Assembly (NCBI GenBank): GCA_028752905.1
Contig: JAQNBH010000007.1
Location: forward strand, 11,257,419 to 11,321,418
Source: Cladorhizidae sp. MBARI D1340-BT2
Taxonomy: Eukaryota; Porifera; Demospongiae; Poecilosclerida; Cladorhizidae
Direction of reading: 5' to 3'
Length of the DNA stretch: 64,000 nt
The notes below the pieces were generated by a model. That model worked only from the letters and a program-made list of their open reading frames with translations, searched no databases and was not told where the DNA came from. The number at the start of each line of letters is the position of its first letter. Position 1 is the first letter of the stretch. Positions 47,277-57,739 of this stretch are shown piece after piece. The position numbers and the translations under genes are program-made.

Positions 47277-49025
47277 GAATGGATTCATGATTGATGTGGT
47301 GCCACTAACTATGACAAGTGGTAGTAGTAGTGCTGTTTTTTTTTAATTTTGATGTTTCTTAAAATCTGCATCTTTTTGTTTCTTGTAATGTGACTAAAAA
47401 CGTGTAGGTTGATGTTGCAATATCATCTAAATTAATTGTAACTCGACCCCTAACATTCCTTCCTGATCTTATTGCCATGGCTTCATAATTAACAAGTATT
47501 TGAAATTAAGGAAATAGCCAAGCTCTACTATAAGCAAGGAAAAACCATCTGGCTGACATTGAAAGTGATTACTGCAGGTGTTTTTTTTAAATTGATTTAA
47601 AAAAATATATTTTTCGGGCTTAACTCTTGCATCGTGGGGAAGCATAGATTTATAAGCAGGAATTACTGCTTCTGTAGAAGCTAGCTAATCCTACATAGTG
47701 CCTATGGGATGCACATGGCTCAAGTAAGTTGCTTTCCTAGACTGCAATTGCATGGTCAGAGTGTACGACATCAGCAGTTTCCCAGTTTCACTGCTCTTCG
47801 TTATCTTTTCACTAAGTTTTATGTAATAAACAGTCAGCTGTTTGTGTACAACTGCAATATTTTTTTTTACAGAAGCCACAACTGATATAATTAAGCAACC
47901 TTCATTAGAAACAGAAAATATAGCTCCAGGACTCATGTAAAATTAACCACCCTTCAAAGTAAGTCAACAGTATCAACCTGCTAGGGAGGTCCTATTTCTA
48001 ACATCAGCTTACTTCTATCATCAATATCTACCACGTCACATTTCCTCAAAAGCCTTCCTTGCATCCCTCCACATCTCTCTCTCCTCTCTTTCTCTCTAAC
48101 TCTTTCTCATCCTCATTAAAACAAGCCTGGAAAGAGTTTGTAATGCAAACTCTGATCTACAGATATTATGTGAGGTCCCTGAACAGTAGCACTCAAGCCT
48201 ATGCATAAATTCCATAAATCTGATGGGGTAATTTAATAACTACCATCTTGTAAAAAGCATAAAATACTTATGCTTGACCAAACATGTTCATAATAATCGA
48301 GTTTACATTAATAAATGTTCATAACATACATGTACAAATTATCATGCACTAAACCCTCAACTTGCAAGGGTGGTTATCATTGTATAAAATGGCACTTCAA
48401 ATAGATTGTACTTGTCATAATATATAAGAAAGAAGTGCAGAAACAAAGAAAAGATGGAAGGAAGAAAGAAAAAGGAAGGAGAGAGAGAACGAAAGAAAGA
48501 AATGCATTATCAGTAAGTGTTGCAAGTTCTGGTTGAAAAAGATTTGCATACTGAATATGTCACATCCCTACCAGCTACTTGGAAGTATTGAGATTCCTGG
48601 TAATCATATATACACAGAAACAGCACTGATTATAATGTACCCTAGCTACTGCATTTCTGATTGTCCTACATGCTCTAAGATCAATCCTAAAGCATCATAG
48701 TGGTGAAGGTTGTTTTTTGTATCCATGTTCTGTACAAAGCTATAATATATGTATTTTGTTTGTTTGTTTGGGTTCCTAGTACTGCCTGTTATCATGAATA
48801 AGGGGTATATACCTATAGTTAATCAGTTGTAAAAAACTCATGTTCCCATCTTTATACTCAAAAAAGTTTTTCTACTGTTTTTATAATAGTTATTTTGAAA
48901 TTGATAATACCTGGATGAATGTATAATAGTGAATTTGACATACTAAATTTGATAAAAGATATATTGTTGAAAAGATGATTGAATTGTTGTTTTTTTCCAG
49001 TGAGAGGAAGAAATTTGAAATTCCT
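47277..49025. repeat. Orphan upstream block of the secreted family (no exons)
   Basis: Starts inside the 5' flank just upstream of where an ATG would be (ATTCATGATTGATGTGGTGC) and continues with the usual upstream organisation, including a CT tract (48,080-48,110) and an AAGAAAG tract (48,425-48,505). Its coding part was replaced by the gypsy fragment to its left. Then follows the 3' flank of copy C. Confidence 0.65.
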
Positions 49026-49911
49026 TCATGTTAGCTTGGCAATTGCAGGAGAGCTTTTATTGACATGAGAAGAGAGCCACTCCAAGTTTGTGATTTCTGG
49101 CAGTGGACCCACCTCTTGACTTTCCAGCCAGGACATGGTGAGGGTATGAAGGAAGTTCAGCTCGTGGAAGATTGTCTTGGAGATATAGGTGATACGATTA
49201 CAATTTTGAAAATATCTGATACTAAGTTGAGGGACAGTGAAACAGTTGCTTGAGTTTGTCTCTTCTGCTGCTGGAATTGTGCAGTTACAGTAGGTGGGTG
49301 ACAGCTGTAGAAATTACAGTGATGTGCAAGTGAAATCATGTACACAACCAGATCAGATGGCTCTAATTTGTGTTTCTTACCACTTTGTAGAGGTCAAGTA
49401 GAGTCCCAGAGAGCACATCATAAAGAGCCTGCATGTCCTCACTGTAGCTCTCTATCTGGCTCTGCTGGATTAGCCTCAGATAAGCGTCAATTTTGCCGAT
49501 GGAGTTGGCTACAGCTGGAAGCCCTCGTTCAAGGTTGATAGTAGGGTGTTCGGCAATGTTGAGCGCACTGAGAATAGCTGGTGGACATATTGTTGGCACC
49601 TGAGCCAAACTCTGCCAAAGGTAATAAATATAATGGTTAATATAGTGCAACTGCAATAGTCTTCGTGTGCCCTTTGAACTTTTACCTACCCGCAAGACTC
49701 GGTCATTTAGTTCCCTCACAATGAGAGACCTTCCCTTCTGGAATGAAGCTATAGCTGTGGCTTTCTGTAACGTGGAGGTAAGTAAGCAGTCGTAAGGCGC
49801 ATATGGCAACGTCGGGGGAGCTGTTGTTTCTGCAGCAGTGGATGCTGTGGGTGCCGAATAGACTGAAGAAAGTATCGTTAACAGTGCGAATGAAAAGTAG
49901 AATTGATTCAT
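49026..49911 (-). CDS. Secreted six-cysteine family protein, copy C (intact, three exons)
   Basis: Exons on the minus strand are 49,911-49,690 (74 codons), 49,611-49,381 (77 codons) and 49,304-49,026 (92 codons plus TGA), giving 243 residues. Introns of 78 and 76 bp have GTAGGT/CAG and GTAAGA/CAG borders, and both are phase 0. The start is chosen because MNQFYFSFALLTILSSVYSA is a clear signal peptide with cleavage near residue 20; a Thr/Ala/Pro linker follows. The remainder looks helical. Cysteines are at 42, 83, 157, 159, 172 and 186, and N-glycosylation sequons at 158, 168 and 233. No known domain is recognised. The mature protein of about 220 residues is likely extracellular. It sits in a cluster of at least seven related copies, several dead, and its TATA box lies 86 bp upstream. 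A ligand, defence or matrix role is speculation. Confidence 0.75.
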
Positions 49912-49996
49912 GATTGATGTGGTGCCGCTAACTATGACTAGTGGTAGTAGTAGTGCTGTTTTTTTATTGTTTTTTTAAATCTGCATCTTTTTGTTT

Positions 49997-50005
49997 CTTT
50001 ATATA
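49997..50005 (-). promoter_or_regulatory. TATA box of copy C
   Basis: TATATAAAG on the minus strand inside CTAGGTATATAAAGAAAC, 86-94 bp upstream of the ATG. It is conserved in copies A, B and D. Confidence 0.6.
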
Positions 50006-50550
50006 CCTAGTAATGTAACTAAAAATGTAGGTTGATGTTGCAATAATAGCATCTAAATTAAAGTAACTTGACCCTAACATTCCTTCCTGACCTTATTGCC
50101 ATGGCTTCATAATTATAATAAGTATAGAAATTAAGGAAATAGTCTATATTTTGCCAAACTGTACTATAAGCAAGGAAAAACCATCTGGCTGAGATTAGTG
50201 CAGGTTTTTTTTTTAATTGATTTCAAAAAAATTATTTTTCAGGCCTAACTCTTGCATCGTGGGGAAGCATAGATTTATAAGCAGGAATTACTGCTTCTGT
50301 AGAAGCTAGCTAATCCTATATAGTGCCTATGGCTGCACATGGCTCAAGTAAGTTGCTTTCCTAGACTGCAATTGCATGGTCATAGAACGACACGCTCAGT
50401 TTCCCAGTTTCGCTGCTCTTCATTATCTTTTCACTAAGTTTTATGTAATAACAGTCAGCTGTTTGTGTACAACTGCAATATTTTTTTTACAGAAGCCATA
50501 ACTGATATATTAAGCAACCTTCATTAGAAACAGAAAATATAGCTACAGAA

Positions 50551-50979
50551 CTGGATTAGCCTCAGATAAGCATCCATTTTGCCGATGGAGTTGGCTACAC
50601 TTGAAGCCCTCGCACAAGGTTGATAGTAGGGTGTTTAGCAATATTGAGTATGCTGAGAATAGCTTGGTGGACATATTGTTGGCACTTGAGCCAAACTCTG
50701 CCAAAGGTAATAAATATAATGGTTAATATAGTGCAACTGCAATAGTCTTCGTGTGCCCTTTGAACTTTTACCTACCCGCAAGACTCGGTCATTCAGTTCC
50801 CTCACAATGAGAGACCATCCCTTCTGGAATGAAGCTATAGCTGTGGATTCGAGGTGAGTAAGCAGTCGTAGGGCACATTGGCAACATCTCGGGAGCTGTT
50901 GTTTATGCAGCAGTGCATGCTTTGGTTGCTGAATAGATGAAGAAAGTATCAGCGTCAAGGAAAAGTATAATTGATTCAT
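50551..50979 (-). pseudogene. Secreted-protein family, copy D (truncated and frameshifted)
   Basis: Exon 1 starts with ATG at 50,979 (MNQLYFSLTLILSSS), then loses frame in the linker so that the conserved cysteine region is shifted. The end of exon 1 (IASFQKGWSLIVRELNDRVL) is back in the starting frame. Exon 2 starts SLAQVPTICPP and then shifts through one extra T (GAATAGCTTGGTGG), ending early. At about 50,551 the middle of exon 2 is joined directly to upstream-block sequence (AAAATATAGCTACAGAACTG), so the rest of exon 2 and all of exon 3 are missing. The junction lies between homologous repeat units, which suggests unequal recombination. Confidence 0.75.
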
Positions 50980-52430
50980 GATTGTGTGGTGCTGCAAACT
51001 GTAATCTGGTGGTAGTGCAGTTTTTTTAATCTTGAAGTTGCTGCTTTTTTGTTTCTTTATATACCTAATAATGTGCCTTAAAAATGTAGTTTGATGTTGC
51101 TAAATTCAAGAAATATTGTTACTTGGCCTCTAACATTCCCTCCTGACTTATTGCATATATTAAGGAAATAACTAAATTCTATGTTTTACCAATTGTACTA
51201 TAAGCTAGCAAGTAACCATCAGGTTGGCATTGAAAGTGCTTAGTGCGAGTTTGTTTTTAACTTTTTATCAATTTTTTTTAAAGGCTAAGCTAGATTTAAC
51301 TCCTTTACATCCAACGTGAGGATGCATAGATTTATAAGCAGGAATTACTGCTTCTCTAGAAACTAGCCAATCCTGACTGCAATGGCATGGCCAGAGAACG
51401 ATATCAGCAGTCTCCCTGTTTTCTCACTCCTCTTCATTAGCTTTTCATGTAATAACAGTAGGCTGGTTGTTTACAACTGCAACTTTTTTTTACACAAGCC
51501 ACAAAAGCAATCGTGACGAAAATCAGACTACATTACACATGAAAAATTCACCACCTTTAACGAAAGTCAAAAGTATCAACCTGCCATGGAGGTCCTATTT
51601 CTAACACCAGCTCACTTTTATCATCAATACCACCACACTTCTCCTCATCAAGCTGTACATCCTTCCTTACATCCCTCCACATCTCTCTCCTCTCTCTTTC
51701 TCTCTCACTCTCTTTCTCTCTCACTCTCTTTCTCATCTTCTGAATGAAAGAAGCCAGGAAAGAGTTTGTGATGTAAACTTTGGTCTACATATACTGTGAG
51801 GTCACTGAATAGTAGCAATTAATGATATGCACAAATTCTATAAAGTTGTGTCTGATGGGAATTTTATACTGGTAAAAAGCATAGAATACTTATGCCTGAC
51901 CAAACATGTTCTTAATTGAGTCTACATTAATAAATGTTTATAACTTACATGGATGAATAATCATACAATAAATTCACAACAGACTGCAAGGCTTGTTCTC
52001 ATTATATACAAATGGCACTTTAAAAAGTTGCACTTTTCATAATGTACAAGAAAGAAATGCAATAGAAAGAAAACAAGGAAGATAATTATTTAGTTGTATT
52101 AATTTGGTAGTTATTGTTGACATATTCTAGTTACATATGTAATAGTAATTAGCTGTGTTAATTGGTTGGTTATTATTTTGGTATTTGTTGTTGTTTTTGT
52201 TGAGATGTAAATAAAGTAAGAGAGAAAAAAGATAGAAAGAAACAAACAGAAAGAAAGAGAGAGAAAAAGAAGGAAAGGAAGAATGTAAGAAGAAGTAAGA
52301 CAGAAGGAAAGAAAGCAAGAAGAAAGAAAGAAAGAAAGAAAGTAAGTAAGAAGGAAAGAATGAAGATAGAAATGCCGGTTAATTAGGTCTAGGAACAACA
52401 TTATTAGCAATTACCCTGCTTCACTGCTCT
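50980..52430. repeat. Duplicated upstream block of copy D
   Basis: Has a TATATAAAG box at about 51,054-51,062, a CT tract at 51,685-51,735 and AAGAAAG tracts at 52,230-52,345. It is most like the block upstream of copy B. No gene is seen. Confidence 0.6.
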
Positions 52431-52619
52431 TTCGCTAAGTTTGATGTAATAGTCGATGCTTGTGTAAACCTCCAATATTCTTCTTTTACACCTATGATCC
52501 TTACGAATATGATGTAAAGAATGGTGCAAAATAACTAGTCCATATAACAACAACCTTTAGAATACCAAAACAGAGCTGTTTTTAAATTTACTACCTTTTC
52601 AGGGGAAGGGTGATAAAAG

Positions 52620-53200
52620 TGTTATAAAAACTTGTGCTTCCGACTTTAGAGCTCCATAAATTCTGCACACTTCGGTCAGTGAACTTTATATCAGCTTATA
52701 ATATATAATATAGCTACATTTTGATACTAAACACCTTTGCATTAGCATTCCCAAGTTACAGGCAACAAAGTTGATGACCTCACCTGCATGCCCAAATTTT
52801 CTGCAGTTCTAGCTCCCAATTGGAAAGTGCTGGACAGTCAGTTGTTAGAGGAAGCTCTCCTCTACAAATCGTCATTAGGCACTAAAACATTAATAATACA
52901 TAGTCAAGCACGCAGGTGGATGCATCCTTTAGCTACTGGTACTAATTTCAACTGTGTTGTACTTTCGCTGGAGACCCACAGAGAATTTGGGCACAGAAGT
53001 TTTGAGGTCACCAAACTTTGACTGTCTGGTAGCATGGAAATCGTAATACTTATGCAATAAGTTTTAGTTTCAAAAGTGAGCAAACAGAGAGAGCTATCTT
53101 TTGAGCTATAGATCAAGTTCATATAGTGAAGTGTGCAGAATCTATGTAGCTCTATAAAGTAGGAACCACAAGTTTTTATAACACTTTCTAAAATGATATC
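52620..53200. repeat. Inverted-repeat element of the AGAGCTCC family (block 2)
   Basis: Counterpart of 32,950-33,560. Arms are at about 52,630-52,870 and 52,900-53,170. The centre and left arm carry extra deletions relative to block 1. Confidence 0.72.
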
Positions 53201-54949
53201 GTCCCCACTTCAACTATAAATCTATCTAGACCAAAAAAAACACCTCACTTTGACTATAACAGTGACAGGATTGCATTGAAAAACCTCAAAGTATAGCTTA
53301 AATAAATCCTTGGTATATAGTAAGTGGGTAAAGAAAATCATTTGGCTTTTTGAATACTCTTTAGTATTTTATAATACAAATTCGTACATTTTTAACATAT
53401 TATATTGACATTAATTCTATTTTATCGGGTTTCAGTTCCTACTTTTGAAGTGGTTTAATTGTGCATGTTATTAAAAGCTAGAAACTGTCAAGTTTTTATA
53501 TAGCTATGTATGCGTAGACCCATTTTTATTCTCCATAAATAGCACACTTTAAATATAGGAAAGGGAAGTGTTTTGTTAAACTAGGGTAACTGGCACTTAG
53601 CTAATTAGTTGGCTTCATTTACACATTGATTTGCTTAAGCATTTATATGGACTTCATTAGAAAAAGTGATGCTCTACTACAAAGTATAATAATTATTTCC
53701 CCAGTAATATAGAACTACTGGAATTTGGGACTATTTCACTTATTCTGGATGAGGTTACAATGAAAAGAAATATTGAAGAGAATGAATAATTAGAATAGCA
53801 AAGTATTATGATGGTGAAGAAGTAAATGGTATGGGGGCAACAATGCCAGAGCCTGCCATGGAGCATTATACAAATACATATACGCAATTTCCTAGGAGGT
53901 TGTAGAAGCAGAGTTGAAGAGGAACTGTAGAATGCCAAGAACTGTTTGTCACAGAAATAGTTAATGGTACCTCTTTGGTGCAGTTGTAGCTTAGCTTATA
54001 GGCACACTATAAAGAAACGAATACAAGAGTCCTTTCAAACTCCTCTATCTTCAGCTTTAGCCTGAAGGAACAATACTATTTGGAATATGTTCAAGTAAAT
54101 CAATTTTTTATAGATAACTAGTGCTATGAAATTTATTGTGCATGAAAATGTAGATTTCATCTCTATTTTTATGTTAAGGACATTTATTTAACTCAACAGA
54201 TTAGACAACCCATCATGATGATGATGGAGACAGTTCGGAGCAGAGGGGCGTGAATTGCTAATGGATGATGGTAATGTAAGTGAACTAGTTAATTCTTGTC
54301 ACAAGACAGGCAAGTACATAACTACATCTGTTATGTGGGGTTCAGGTTTAAATCATGCACATAATTTATGGCTCTAAACAATGGGTGTGGCAAGCTTGAT
54401 CAGAATTGAAGAACTATGGATCTCCAAATTTTCATTGAAAAATTAAGTTACTGCAGTCATGTTTTTTTTGTTTTGTCTAATGTCCACTTGAACTGAAACT
54501 CAACATTCTGTAAATCGATAAGAAATTAATGAGTGTTCTCACATGCGCAACATACCAATAGTGTGTAAACACTTGTTTTATGATAAGAAGTTATTAGAGG
54601 CAATTTGAAGTAGGTTAACAATAGCTCTATGAGAGTACACATTGACCTACACCACACTTGGTTGAGGCATCTATGGGGACACACACAGAGGAACAACACC
54701 ACAGTGGGCTGAGACAGGTTGAAGTCGGTTCACATTGGCTTATTACACAGCTCATTAATGTGTTAGTTCATTGACATGTTAGAAGTTGAACTGCTTCCAC
54801 TGGGCTTCCTACAAGAAGCCAGATAATTGAGGAAAGAGCCATACAAGGACGGTTCTAGTTTACAATGTTCAAATCTTTCAGAACTGATAGTTTCAATGTT
54901 GATTACTGGGAAATGTTGTTAGAGATTGATGTCAATTGTATGTCATGTT
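53201..54949. other. No gene recognised
   Basis: 53,201-54,125 matches 33,570-34,505. 54,126-54,949 is not present in block 1 and replaces copy F. It contains diverged units of the 68-bp minisatellite at about 54,605-54,735. No exon is supported. Confidence 0.45.
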
Positions 54950-55859
54950 TGTAATTCTCTTATTCAACCATCAGAGAATAATAATAATCATTATTTCAGC
55001 CAAGTATAATCAGTCCCTTCAGAAAACAATAGAACCCTACATATAGAATGCTAGCTACAAGTCTAATCAATATGAGTCCCAGCTCAGACTGAACATTTTC
55101 CCCCAGGGTATCGTTCGTTTCAACAGCGAGAGCACTGCCTCTTGTAATTTCTCTCTTTTGTGAGGAATTATCGCTGTCTTCGTACTCCTTCTACTTCTGC
55201 ATTTCCAGTGTTTTCTCCTTTGAGTATGCATTCTCCGACTGCTTCCTTCTGGCCAAAAAATTTCTTAAGCCTTCTTGAGTGCGAGGTCTGCGTTGATCTG
55301 TAGTTGTTGTGGGAGTGTGCTATCTTGCATGCCAACTACTAAACGGTCTGATCATGTCATTTGTCATCTCGCCATAGTCGCAATTCTCTGTTACATTTTA
55401 TGGTGGGATGATACATGTTTCGACTGTTTCCCCTGGTGTTTGACTGCGACTGTTGAACTGTGCCCTTTCGAAGATAATGTTCTTGCGTATCTTGAAAAAT
55501 TCATCGAACTTATCCATCACAGTGTTATAGGCTTTCTTCTCATTTTCTGAGGTGTTGGTGGATGATAGAACTACCTCTGCTTCTTGTCCCATACAGTAGT
55601 GGAGTGTATTCGCCTGTTTGAGTGACTCATCTGCTGCTAGTCCTGATGTGACATGGAATTGCTGGTTCCTGAAATTGAAGGATTCGTGTGGTTTTAGCTG
55701 TAGTTGAGCCATGGCTGCCACCATGTAACAGTTAGTGATTCTCTTATTCAACTATCGGACAATAAAGAAAGGGTCATTACATCAGCCCAGTATAATCAGT
55801 ACCTTGAGTTAAAAATAGAACCCTATATATAGAATGCTAGCTAACCAATATGACTCACA
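54950..55859 (-). mobile_element. Short-LTR, gag-only Ty3/gypsy derivative (copy 2)
   Basis: Better preserved than copy 1. The upstream LTR (55,859 down to about 55,725) is followed by TGGTGGCAGC and MAQLQLKPHE. The Gag frame reads LAADESLKQANTLHYCMGQE, KAYNTVMDKFDEFFKIRKN and IFERAQFNSRSQTPGETVE (about 55,650-55,410). A basic tail and a CCHC-like knuckle lie in other frames to about 55,110. The complete downstream LTR (55,081-54,950, 132 bp, TGGGACTC...ATTACA) closes it. No pol genes exist, and no matching target duplication is seen at the two ends (ATGTT and GCTCA). It is non-autonomous and defective. Confidence 0.78.
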
Positions 55860-56859
55860 GCTCATAGGTGTCTAATAGCTAATTATACTACACAGTAATT
55901 ATTAGGTCACAAGGAGCATGATAGTTATTCTACAATATTTCTATTCTGTATTTTTTAGTTCTATTTCTAGTTCCTGTGATAGGAAAGTGTGGTCATGATT
56001 CTCAGAACCAAAAGTGGCTTATGTACAGGGCCAACAACTAGAAGGAAATGATTGTTGAATTTTCTAAATAATTTTTTTTGTAACTCAACTCAACTTGATT
56101 ACTACTCAGCTACATTGAATAAATTAGCCCCAATTACCAAGTATAGACCTTAAATTGATAAAGGATGCAGGCACTGCCTATAGGCCTTTCAATTTTACTT
56201 AATCTCCCACCAATCATGGTGCAAGTCAATGTGCAACCTGATAATTGACCTTCACAGTTCAGAATTGGGCGAGTCATTCCTTGAATCACAATTTTCCTAA
56301 AAACATTTTGCAAATATCTGTCAAGCCAATTTTCTCAACTTTAATATTTGCCATTTAACTTTACCATAGCCTTAGTCAATATATATTGGTAAAGTTATTA
56401 GAGAGTGTGACCGTCACCTTTATTGATGGCAACTTTTAAATATTTAATCAGTTCTTCTTGGATGATACACTATCTTCCTTCTGAGTTTGGTAGAGATCAG
56501 TTGAGATGATTTGAAGGGACGAAAAACACGTATAAACCAATAAAGATACACTCCACAGACAGAATCAAAAACACTACATAACCACACATTGCTGTGGTCA
56601 AGGGAACCAGTAGCACATATTACACACCTCTACAAGAAAACTCTCCAAAAGTAATTAGTGGACTGTGCACAGCTACACTGAAAGTTAGCAGAATGCAAGG
56701 CTTCCTTCATGTATAAGAATGAACTCATGTCAACTGAAGCCTCTGAGTTTGTGCAGGCTTAGCTGATCATGAACCATTTGTGTTACAACAAACTTAATTT
56801 TAATGTCCATTCCACAGCCGCTTACATCTTTGTGCTAAGCTGATGGGCAATGACTCCTT
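55860..56859. other. No gene recognised; duplicate of 35,817-36,725
   Basis: Carries CCGTCACCTTTATTGATGGC and AGATACACTCCACAGACAGA landmarks shared with block 1. The match ends at about 56,790, just before the Penelope-like remnant. Confidence 0.5.
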
Positions 56860-57500
56860 CCATAGCAGTTCCTTCTGTCCTCTAGCATGGTCTAAGATGG
56901 TGGTGGCTTCAAGAGAGGATGTCCATTGTCTCATGCATGTTCAGCAATTGAAGAACTTCTCTTTAGCACACTTTTAGACATCTTAGTGTTTGGTCTGTCC
57001 TGTGAATACTTTCCACAACTGCAAGGGATGCGGTACACAATGCACGAGTGCATAAACTCATCCTTCACTCTACTAATTGTGCCCTCAGAGTCCTTCCCAA
57101 TCTGAAAACGACTCTGATGTTAAACTTCTTGAAGATCCTCCTGATGCCTTCAATCTTATAAAGATTACTACAATACGGGTCTTATTCTGACACTACCAAC
57201 CTCCTGTATCAGTGTACTCGTCTTCCTTTCTGCATTTCGATGTGCCTAGAAAGGATGAAGGCTTGTGGATAACCACTCCCAAAGAATTGATATTCTTCCT
57301 CCCAAAAGTCCTCCTTCTCTCTATCACTACTTTTATGTCTCTATAATACAAGCTCTTCACCACTTCTCTTCTGACATGGATAGGATGATGTATTCTATAA
57401 TAAAGGTACGTAACAGGCTCTGTGTGGGATTTATGTAAACTGTTGCATTTAGCCTTCCCATCTTTTTTCCATGTAGCAAGCAATCCAGAAAGGGCCGTCC
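56860..57500 (-). pseudogene. Penelope-like element remnant (copy 2)
   Basis: On the minus strand it begins with PFLDCLLH and MGRLNATVYINPTQ (57,498-57,430), the blocks after the catalytic motif. VRREVVKSLYYRDIKVVI follows (about 57,380-57,330), then SGYPQAFI near 57,265. KKFNIRVVFR and, in another frame, VYRIPCSCGKYS (57,130-57,000) mark the GIY-YIG nuclease start. The catalytic DD motif is not included and there are multiple frame changes. The order and motifs match copy 1 at 22,327-23,030, so both derive from one family. Confidence 0.83.
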
Positions 57501-57504
57501 AGTA

Positions 57505-57725
57505 TGCCCCATAGGGCTAGGGTTGGGGGTGGGGCTAGGGCGTGGCCGAGACCACGCCTTTCGCCTGCACTGATACCAACTCCTTTTCCGGAGGATCCGA
57601 TGAAGGATACAACAAGGGCAGTGCTATGAACTGACATACTTGGAAAAAACCCAGTCCCAGATAGGACTCGAACCCACAACCTCTGACTTACATGGTCAGT
57701 GCTCAAACCATTAAGCCACTGGGAC
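57505..57725 (-). mobile_element. tRNA-derived SINE-like element
   Basis: A tRNA-like head (57,725-57,654) is followed on the minus strand by TTTTTT and then a body with CCTCCGGAAAAGGAGTTGG and a GGCGTGGTCTCGGCCACGCC palindrome. The layout of tRNA head plus unrelated body is that of a SINE, although only one copy is seen here. Confidence 0.5.
57654..57725 (-). tRNA. tRNA-like gene or SINE head, anticodon-position TGT (Thr-like)
   Basis: The 72-nt sequence folds as a complete cloverleaf. The acceptor GTCCCAG pairs perfectly with CTGGGAC. The D arm is GCTT/GAGC with an AATGGTTT loop. The anticodon stem CTGAC/GTCAG has loop CATGTAA. The variable region is AGGTT, and the T arm is GTGGG-TTCGAGT-CCTAT. 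The B box GGTTCGAGTCC is a perfect match, and a T6 Pol III terminator lies four bases downstream. The base at position 33 is A instead of the near-universal U, and there are G-T pairs in the T stem. This favours a tRNA pseudogene or SINE head over a functional tRNA-Thr. Confidence 0.6.
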
Positions 57726-57739
57726 TGTCTGGTTAGAGC

